From IMG/VR virus record IMGVR_UViG_3300044858_005787, positions 1 through 46,978 of that record: a stretch of 46,978 bases of DNA. One strand, written 5' to 3'. How positions within the stretch are numbered: the first letter of the stretch is position 1; each line of letters begins with the position of its first letter. This DNA comes from a virus. Under the pieces are notes generated by a model. That model searched no databases, was not told where the DNA came from, and was given only the letters and a program-made list of their open reading frames with translations. Positions 9,080-15,101 of the stretch are shown piece by piece. The position numbers and the translations under genes were made by a program.

Positions 9080-10573
9080 ATGAAAGAAATTTATAAGTTT
9101 TTAGCAAAGTTTAAATTAGATAAAAAGTTTTGGACACACACCAATTTATCAAGTGAAGATTATGGTAATAGGAGTAAACCGGCACCATATATAAAAGCAA
9201 CTGTACAAATTGCAAAAATGTTAGGTCTTAAAACCTTTGTTGAAATAGGTTCAACAAGATATGCGGTTTCTCCTAAATGTGTTGATTATTATAATAAAGA
9301 AAACGAACCATTTAATTCACCACCTTGTTGTACTGACGGGCACTGTGGATTTTTCTTTGCGGATGCTGGATTTGAAGTTAATACAGTGGATATTGATTTG
9401 AATTGTATGACGCAAATAATATGGTCATATAATAACTTAGGAAAAACCTTTCCTGAAAATGTTAAAATGCACATACCAAAAGATGGTATTGAATTCCTCA
9501 GAGAATTTCAAGGAAAGATAGACATTCTTTTTTTAGATGGTTGGGATGTAGGAACTCCTGATTATGCTGAAAAACATTTAGAAGCGTTTTTGGTAGCAGA
9601 AGAAAAACTTTCTGATGTACATTTAATATTAATTGATGATACTGATTTCATTTTACCAAACGCAGGAAAAGATTCTAAATTAACTCCTTATCTGATTGAT
9701 AAAGGGTATATACAACTATTCAACGGTAGACAAACATTATATATTAACACTGATAAAGTTGAGATAAAAAACACAGAATTAGATTTGCAGTATAGTGATT
9801 ATATCTTAGGTGAGAATCCTAAAGTAATAATTTCACTATCAACAACACCTAATAGATTGTCCGAAACAAGAGAAGGTTGGGGAGTAAAACCATGTATTGA
9901 AAACTTACTTTCATTTTCCTATCCTAATTATGAAGTTCATTTTAATGTACCTCAATTTTTCCACAAAACAGGATTACAGTACGAATTACCGGAATGGTTA
10001 CTTGAAAAAATCCAACAAAATGAAAAATTAAAAGTATTTCGTTTCAACGATTTTGGTTCAGTAACTAAAATTGTACCAACACTACAAAGAACAACTGACC
10101 CCAAAACTGTAATAATAACTGTTGATGATGATATTATTTATCAAGATGGGTTTATAGAATATCATTTAGAGAAAATCAAAAAACATCCAAAATCAGTATT
10201 AGGATTTGCAGGGATTGGTGCGAGAAATGGCAGTTGTCATTTATGTACAACAGTAAAAGAGGATACAGAGGTTAGAGTCATTGAAGGATATAAAACGGTG
10301 TCATATTTAAGAAATTTCTTTAAGGACGATTTTTATACAGAATTTGTTGGTAAATCTTGGAGTGATGATATTGTAATTTCCGCTTATTTAGGTAAACATA
10401 AAATTCCTAGAATTGTAATTAACTACGACAAAGACGAAGATTTCAGAGCAAGAGTAGAATCCTTTCCAATTTTGAAAACAATACCAAATGAAACATCGGG
10501 TTGTAATTTATATAGGTCCGAACAAGTTTCCGATAATTATGATTATTTTGATAAACAAGGTTATTTCCGATAA
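9080..10573 (+). CDS. Methyltransferase-glycosyltransferase fusion
   Basis: 497 residues in two parts. Residues about 50-235 look like a class I SAM-dependent methyltransferase: FVEIGSTRYAV (53-63) as the SAM loop, VDIDLN as the acidic motif II, and DILFLDGWD / LILIDDTDF strands. Residues about 245-497 form a GT-A domain: VIISLSTTPNRL, then IITVDDDIIYQDGFIEYH near 343-360, whose DDD triad should bind metal and nucleotide sugar. A Cys/His-rich stretch (CCTDGHC) near 89-95 could bind metal. The start lies one base after the upstream stop. The fusion suggests coupled sugar transfer and methylation, but the acceptor is unknown. Confidence 0.65.
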   Translation: MKEIYKFLAKFKLDKKFWTHTNLSSEDYGNRSKPAPYIKATVQIAKMLGLKTFVEIGSTRYAVSPKCVDYYNKENEPFNSPPCCTDGHCGFFFADAGFEVNTVDIDLNCMTQIIWSYNNLGKTFPENVKMHIPKDGIEFLREFQGKIDILFLDGWDVGTPDYAEKHLEAFLVAEEKLSDVHLILIDDTDFILPNAGKDSKLTPYLIDKGYIQLFNGRQTLYINTDKVEIKNTELDLQYSDYILGENPKVIISLSTTPNRLSETREGWGVKPCIENLLSFSYPNYEVHFNVPQFFHKTGLQYELPEWLLEKIQQNEKLKVFRFNDFGSVTKIVPTLQRTTDPKTVIITVDDDIIYQDGFIEYHLEKIKKHPKSVLGFAGIGARNGSCHLCTTVKEDTEVRVIEGYKTVSYLRNFFKDDFYTEFVGKSWSDDIVISAYLGKHKIPRIVINYDKDEDFRARVESFPILKTIPNETSGCNLYRSEQVSDNYDYFDKQGYFR

Positions 10574-10581
10574 AATTTAAT

Positions 10582-13026
10582 ATGCAAGATAGAGAAAATT
10601 TATTAAACAAAATCGTTCATTTTCATAATGAAATGATTGAAACCAACATTATAAATAAAGAACAGATTTCTACATTAGTCGATAAATTATGTGAGGTTAT
10701 TGAAAACAACATTGATGGTGATGTTGTTGAACTTGGTTGTTATGTTGGAGAATCATCCAAATACTTGACTAAAACTATTTTAGAAACACAATCAAATAAG
10801 AAACTTTTTGTTTATGACTCATTTGAAGGGTTACCTGATTTATCAGATTGGGAAATAAATTCAGGTTGGCAACCAAGAACTTTAAATACCACTGAAGAAA
10901 TACTTATTAAAAATTTTAAACAAAACAATTTACCAATACCCATAATACACAAAGATTGGTTTAAAAATATTCCTGATTATAAAATACCTGAAAAAATTTG
11001 TTTTGCGTTTTTAGATGGAGATTTCTATGATTCTATCTATGACAGTCTAACAAAAGTTTATGATAATGTTACTACTGGTGGTTACATATTTTTTCACGAT
11101 TATAAAAGACATGATTTACCCGGAGTTGAGGCTGCGGTAAAACAATTTTTGAATGAAAAAAATATTAATCAACCAATACATGAAATAACTAAAGAATTGG
11201 CTTATATCATAAAAGGTGAGAAGGGTGAATTAATAGACCAATTACCACAATTGGATAATATAATAGAAAAGAAAAACAATTCAAAGACGACAATAGTTAC
11301 AGGTTTGTGGGATATCGGAAGAAAAGATTTATCTTCAGATTGGGCAAGAGGTTTTGAACACTATATTCAGAAATTAAACCAACTTTTAGATACCCCAAAC
11401 AATTTAATTATTTTCGGAGAACAATCACTAAAAGAAATAGTTTTCAAAAAAAGGACAAGCGAAAATACTCAATTTATTGAAAGAAAAGTTGATTGGTTTA
11501 AACAAAATGAATTTTACGAAAAAATACAAAACCTGAGAAATAACCCGTTGTGGTCAAATCAAGTTGGTTGGTTAAGTGATTCAACACAGGCAAAACTCGA
11601 GATGTACAACCCTCTTGTAATGTCAAAAATGTTTTTATTAAATGATGCGGCAATTTTAGATAAATTTGATTCTGAGTATCTTTTTTGGATTGATGCTGGT
11701 ATAACCAACACGGTACATAGTGGATATTTTACACATGATATGGTTTTTGATAAAGTTCATAAACTAACAAGCAAGTTTTTATTTGTTTGTTTTCCTTATG
11801 AAACAAATACAGAAATTCATGGATTTAATTATGAAGCAATAAACAAATATTCAAATAACAAAGTCAATAGAGTTGCTAGGGGTGGTTTTTTTGGTGGAAA
11901 TAAAAATAGTATTGGTGAATTGAATTCTATATATTATCACCTATTGAAAAACACTTTGGAAAGTGGGTACATGGGTACAGAAGAATCTGTTTTTACTATA
12001 ATGACTTATCTTTATCCTGATTTGATTGACATATATAATATTGACGGTAATGGTCTAATGGGTGGGTTCTTTGAACACATTAAAAATAATGATGAGTTTA
12101 CACCCGCAGAAAATGATGTTATTAGGTTAAAACCACAATTGTCACCAATCAATCAACAATATAATTCTGATTATATTATTGATAATGTTTTGAATATTGA
12201 ACATGGTTTCACAAATAACGAAGAAACTGCACTTTATGTAATTGGATTTAACTCACCAAATCAATTCAAAACACTAATTCATTCCATGATGTTTTATGAT
12301 AAAGGTTTCATTGATAAAACAAAAAAATATTTGTTAAATAACTCAACTGATTTATCAACAACCGAACAGTATGACGCCCTTTGTAAGTCATATGGTTTTG
12401 AACATGTAAAGAAAGATAATTTGGGTATTACAGGAGGAAGACAATGGATTGCCGACCATTTTAATGAAAGTGGACATAAGTACTGTATGTTCTTTGAGGA
12501 TGATATGTTTTTCCACTCAGATAGAGTTGGATATTGCAGAAATGGTTTTAACAGATACGTTCCAAATTTATACGACAAAGTTTTGTCAATTATGAAAAAA
12601 GAAAACTTTGATTTTTTGAAGTTTAATTTTTCAGAGTTCTTTGGTGATAATGGAACACAGTGGTCTTGGTATAATGTACCCCAAGTTGTTAGAGTTGCAG
12701 AGTTTCCCGAGAAAACAAAACTTCCAACACAAGGATTGGACCCCGACGCTCCAAGAACAAACTTCAAAAATATTAGAAGTGTTGATGGATTGTCATATAT
12801 TACTGGAGACATCTATTACTCTAATTGGCCACAGATTATGTCAAAAGAAGGAAATAAAAAGTGTTTCATTGATACGAGATTCCAATTCCCATATGAACAA
12901 ACAATTATGTCCTTCATTTTTCAAGAAACAAGAAAAGGAAATATCAAACCGGGTCTTTTACTTTTGACACCAACGGAACACAATAGGTTTGAACACTATG
13001 ACGGTTCATTGAGGAAAGAGTGTTAA
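10582..13026 (+). CDS. Three-domain TylF-like methyltransferase / HtrL-YibB / glycosyltransferase
   Basis: 814 residues. (1) About 30-210: macrocin O-methyltransferase (TylF)-like, with VVELGCYVGESSKYL (48-62), VYDSFEGLPDL, AFLDGDFYDS and FFHDY. (2) About 235-520: HtrL/YibB family, recognised from TTIVTGLWDIGR, FIERKVDWF and FWIDAGITNTV (near 369); this family of unknown exact function sits in LPS/polysaccharide loci in bacteria. (3) About 547-814: a GT-A-like domain with YVIGFNSPNQF and MFFEDDMFFH near 635-644 as the acidic metal site. Last gene of the glycan cassette. Such three-part chains are unusual, and a domain-boundary search would help. The domain 1 and 2 calls are firmer than domain 3. 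Confidence 0.7.
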   Translation: MQDRENLLNKIVHFHNEMIETNIINKEQISTLVDKLCEVIENNIDGDVVELGCYVGESSKYLTKTILETQSNKKLFVYDSFEGLPDLSDWEINSGWQPRTLNTTEEILIKNFKQNNLPIPIIHKDWFKNIPDYKIPEKICFAFLDGDFYDSIYDSLTKVYDNVTTGGYIFFHDYKRHDLPGVEAAVKQFLNEKNINQPIHEITKELAYIIKGEKGELIDQLPQLDNIIEKKNNSKTTIVTGLWDIGRKDLSSDWARGFEHYIQKLNQLLDTPNNLIIFGEQSLKEIVFKKRTSENTQFIERKVDWFKQNEFYEKIQNLRNNPLWSNQVGWLSDSTQAKLEMYNPLVMSKMFLLNDAAILDKFDSEYLFWIDAGITNTVHSGYFTHDMVFDKVHKLTSKFLFVCFPYETNTEIHGFNYEAINKYSNNKVNRVARGGFFGGNKNSIGELNSIYYHLLKNTLESGYMGTEESVFTIMTYLYPDLIDIYNIDGNGLMGGFFEHIKNNDEFTPAENDVIRLKPQLSPINQQYNSDYIIDNVLNIEHGFTNNEETALYVIGFNSPNQFKTLIHSMMFYDKGFIDKTKKYLLNNSTDLSTTEQYDALCKSYGFEHVKKDNLGITGGRQWIADHFNESGHKYCMFFEDDMFFHSDRVGYCRNGFNRYVPNLYDKVLSIMKKENFDFLKFNFSEFFGDNGTQWSWYNVPQVVRVAEFPEKTKLPTQGLDPDAPRTNFKNIRSVDGLSYITGDIYYSNWPQIMSKEGNKKCFIDTRFQFPYEQTIMSFIFQETRKGNIKPGLLLLTPTEHNRFEHYDGSLRKEC

Positions 13027-13059
13027 ATTTTTTTAGATAGATTTTGTAGATTCAAAAAA

Positions 13060-13066
13060 TATTTAT
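13060..13066 (+). promoter_or_regulatory. TATTTAT promoter-like motif before the candidate RNA
   Basis: The motif lies after the stop of the three-domain gene and about 16 nt before the first base of a GC-richer foldable segment that ends in a terminator. No ORF begins between this motif and that terminator, so if it is a promoter its product is non-coding. Confidence 0.45.
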
Positions 13067-13074
13067 ATCTTTGT

Positions 13075-13200
13075 TGAAACAAAAGGTAGATACTACCGAC
13101 CGAAAGTATCCGTATTGTGTCTGGCGAAACCCGACACGGGTTTAAATACCTTTCCTACTAGGAAAAAACTAAAAAAATGGGGACTTAGGTCCCCATTTTT
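13075..13200 (+). ncRNA. Candidate stand-alone structured RNA, unknown class
   Basis: A GC-richer island in an AT-rich gap, bounded by a promoter-like motif and an intrinsic terminator, with no ORF. Fold A is a closed multibranch: P1 13082-13088 with 13147-13153 (7 bp), P2 13089-13094 with 13105-13110 (6 bp), and P3 13117-13121 with 13133-13137 plus two inner G-C pairs around a CGAAA loop. A short pseudoknot between the P2 loop GACC (13098-13101) and GGTT (13139-13142) is possible. Fold B is a chain of three perfect hairpins with 3-nt loops: 13085-13089/13093-13097, 13127-13133/13137-13143 and 13151-13156/13160-13165. A and B exclude each other. I recognise no known riboswitch, ribozyme or tRNA consensus. 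The 5' end is an estimate. Confidence 0.5.
13173..13200 (+). terminator. Intrinsic terminator
   Basis: Perfect GGGGAC / GTCCCC stem (13179-13184 with 13189-13194) around a TTAG loop, extended by A/T pairs on both sides and ending in a run of five T. It closes the candidate RNA and separates it from the next gene, whose own promoter-like motif follows at 13212. Confidence 0.85.
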
Positions 13201-13211
13201 GATGTCATAGA

Positions 13212-13218
13212 TATTTAT
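13212..13218 (+). promoter_or_regulatory. TATTTAT motif, 4 nt before a start codon
   Basis: The motif stands only 4 nt before the ATG at 13223 and 12 nt after the upstream terminator. If it acts as a -10-like element, the transcript would begin at or inside the start codon and be leaderless. Confidence 0.4.
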
Positions 13219-13222
13219 CTTT

Positions 13223-13729
13223 ATGAAATTATTGTTTTTCGTCAAAGACCTTATAATTGAGAACAGAAAACCACGTAAAGTTAGAGACTCTATTGAGTTT
13301 AATGGAAAAAAAATATTATTATTTTCGTCATACCACCAATGGTTCGATAGACACGGAGATGAAGATTATGAAACAATTAAAACCATTTACTTTGACAAAT
13401 TAACCTTAATGGATAATTACAGAGTCGGAGTTCCTGATAGGATAATAACAAAATTGTTCAGGAAAAACATTTCAAAAATTGAAAATTCATTCGAACAAGA
13501 AAAAAATGACAGAATTATTTTTGTTAAAAAAAGGACCGATAACGATGATGAAGTTGATTTTGATTTCATTGAATTTATCTTACAAAAAAAGGAGAATGGT
13601 TATGAGATAATTACTTCAGCGTACTCTGATGATGGAAGATTTTTGGTATTGGGATTTCCAGTTAGAACTACAAAAGTAATGATTGAAAACAAAATCATCA
13701 GAAAATATAAAATAGTATACTTGAGTTAA
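13223..13729 (+). CDS. Unknown small protein
   Basis: 168 residues, first gene after the terminator, followed by a TAATG overlap with the next gene. Predicted mixed alpha/beta with many charged residues and no signal or membrane segment. The C-terminal part (DFDFIEFILQ ... YEIITSAYS ... FLVLGFPVRTT) loosely recalls RelE/EndoU-like phage nuclease folds of the PBECR type, in which a strand pair ends in a Thr-Ala-Tyr turn. That resemblance is too weak for a call. Its operon partners are virion-type proteins, so a structural or injected role is equally possible. Confidence 0.6.
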   Translation: MKLLFFVKDLIIENRKPRKVRDSIEFNGKKILLFSSYHQWFDRHGDEDYETIKTIYFDKLTLMDNYRVGVPDRIITKLFRKNISKIENSFEQEKNDRIIFVKKRTDNDDEVDFDFIEFILQKKENGYEIITSAYSDDGRFLVLGFPVRTTKVMIENKIIRKYKIVYLS

Positions 13730-14598
13730 TGGAATTTAATATAAAGAAAAATGGAACATTACCACTACTAAAAATGCAAGTGGTGGATGACGGAAGGAGT
13801 GAAGAATTTGACTCTTTTATGAGTTTTATTGAGGCCTCGTCTTTATATTTTTCAATGATGGATGTAGAAACGGGTTCTTATAAAATACATTTGGAACCAG
13901 CAGGGTTTGTGGAAAAAACTCAAATCGAACCAAACGCCAAAACAGAGTATTATATTTATTATAAATTCCCAAAAAAATATACCAACAAAGTTGGAAGATA
14001 TGAGGGTGAGTTTGTATTAAAAAACACAGACGGAACACTTGTTTTACCTATTAGAGAAAAACTTAATATAAATATACTTGAAAGTATCGTCAGTGAAGAA
14101 TTTGGTGAAACATACGATTTGACTTTGGAGGCTGAGATTAGTTCAGGTTCTACGATATTTAATTATACCTTAAAATCCTCAAGTCCCGTATTTTATAATA
14201 CGACTGTAAACTTTACACATACTTTACAAACCATTACAGGAAGTAGTGTTGTTATAACTACTGGTGTTACAATCAACAGTTTACAAAAAGTTGGTTCTTT
14301 GACTATAAACTTAAGTGGTATCAACTATAATAACTTAACACAAGTCAATACATTTTCGAATGTTCTAGTTTCACCAATAGGTTTGGCGTCTTCGGTAGAT
14401 ATAACTGAAAAGGTTAAGTTTTTATATCCAGGTCCTACAACCACACCAACCCAAACTCCGACTAACACACTAACACCTACTATAACCCCAACTATAACTG
14501 AAACTACGACTAATACATTAACACCTACTATAACCCCAACTATAACTGAAACGACAACCAATACGGTAATACCAACTAATACACCAACAACAACATAA
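13729..14598 (+). CDS. Virion-type protein with Pro/Thr repeat tail
   Basis: 289 residues in three parts: an N-terminal beta-rich domain of about 118 residues starting MEFNIKKNGTLPLLKMQV; a second beta-rich domain (about 125-238) resembling an immunoglobulin-like fold; and a tail of about 47 residues made of Thr, Pro, Ile, Asn and Glu, encoded by tandem repeats. The N-terminal domain is clearly paralogous to the next gene (IKKN.TLP..K, YFSM.DVETG, YY.F.K...KKVGRY). It loosely recalls baseplate-upper-protein N-terminal domains. The Pro/Thr tail matches the linkers of the adhesin at 1-4559. Probably a tail or baseplate accessory protein; the function is inferred. Confidence 0.65.
   Translation: MEFNIKKNGTLPLLKMQVVDDGRSEEFDSFMSFIEASSLYFSMMDVETGSYKIHLEPAGFVEKTQIEPNAKTEYYIYYKFPKKYTNKVGRYEGEFVLKNTDGTLVLPIREKLNINILESIVSEEFGETYDLTLEAEISSGSTIFNYTLKSSSPVFYNTTVNFTHTLQTITGSSVVITTGVTINSLQKVGSLTINLSGINYNNLTQVNTFSNVLVSPIGLASSVDITEKVKFLYPGPTTTPTQTPTNTLTPTITPTITETTTNTLTPTITPTITETTTNTVIPTNTPTTT
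14471..14566 (+). repeat. 48-bp tandem repeat, two copies
   Basis: 14471-14518 and 14519-14566 are near-identical 48-bp units (the first 34 bases are identical) encoding a 16-residue Thr/Pro/Ile/Glu block in the tail of the upstream gene. Partial copies flank them. The unit length is a multiple of three, so copy-number change keeps the frame. Confidence 0.85.
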
Positions 14599-14604
14599 TA
14601 AAAA

Positions 14605-15015
14605 ATGGAATGGTTCATTAAGAAAAACGCAACACTACCTGTAATCAAAGTCAAACTTTCTCAAAACGGAAGAAGTGACTTTATGAAAACTATGTCAGTA
14701 TTAAGTGAATCCGAGGTTTATTTTTCTATGACTGACGTTGAAACAGGTATACCAAAAATCTCATCAGTTCAGGCGAATGTTTTAACCGGTCTAACAGAAG
14801 ACGGTCAACTAGAATATTTTACATATTATCAATTCAAAAAAAATCAAACTAAAAAAGTCGGAAGATATAGTGCTGAATTTTTGGTAACCAACTCACACGG
14901 AAATTTATATATGCCAATTACAGATTCTGTTTTTATAAATATCATTGATAGTTTTGCGATTGATGATGTAAATTTTTCATCTAACTACGAAATAGAATTT
15001 CCTTGTTGTGATTGA
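14605..15015 (+). CDS. Virion-type protein, short paralogue of the preceding gene
   Basis: 136 residues, starting 6 nt after the previous stop. It matches the N-terminal domain of the upstream protein over its whole length (MEWFIKKNATLPVIKVK, VYFSMTDVETG, YYQFKKNQTKKVGRYSAEF) and then stops with a short Cys-containing end instead of the Ig-like domain and Pro/Thr tail. The pair looks like a tandem duplication with loss or gain of the distal parts. Role inferred as virion accessory. Confidence 0.65.
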   Translation: MEWFIKKNATLPVIKVKLSQNGRSDFMKTMSVLSESEVYFSMTDVETGIPKISSVQANVLTGLTEDGQLEYFTYYQFKKNQTKKVGRYSAEFLVTNSHGNLYMPITDSVFINIIDSFAIDDVNFSSNYEIEFPCCD

Positions 15016-15036
15016 GTTTGATTTATTGTGATTTTA

Positions 15037-15043
15037 TATTTAT
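15037..15043 (+). promoter_or_regulatory. TATTTAT promoter-like motif before the DNA polymerase leader
   Basis: The motif is in the 86-bp gap between the virion-type pair and the polymerase, 58 nt before the polymerase ATG. This is the longest leader in the window. The leader contains a mini-ORF and a small TTCG/CGAA hairpin (loop GCAG) about 20-30 nt before the start codon. Confidence 0.45.
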
Positions 15044-15061
15044 GATTGAGTCATAAGGTAA

Positions 15062-15100
15062 ATGTCGACAAGTTCGGCAGCGAATAAACCAATTTTATAA
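15062..15100 (+). CDS. 12-codon leader ORF upstream of DNA polymerase
   Basis: ATG at 15062 to TAA at 15098-15100 encodes MSTSSAANKPIL, ending one base before the polymerase ATG at 15102. An AAGG stands three bases before its ATG. The stretch is GC-richer than its surroundings. Translation of this mini-ORF could couple to, or regulate, polymerase synthesis; T4 gp43 is known to control its own translation at a leader hairpin, though by RNA binding. It may equally be chance, as 12 codons is short. Confidence 0.3.
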   Translation: MSTSSAANKPIL

Positions 15101-15101
15101 T

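Noticed and set aside
12294-12812. Minus-strand ORF of 172 residues
   Set aside because: Lies entirely inside the conserved glycosyltransferase domain of the three-domain gene; composition is that of an antisense shadow.
13082-13153. A tRNA: 7-bp acceptor-like stem of 72 nt with internal hairpins
   Set aside because: No T arm with the TTCRANY loop immediately before the 3' strand, no U8/A9 arrangement, no proper anticodon loop, and a poor discriminator context. Kept as an RNA of unknown class.
14325-14654. Minus-strand ORF of 109 residues rich in Val/Gly
   Set aside because: It is the mirror of the Pro/Thr-encoding tandem repeats of the real plus-strand gene.
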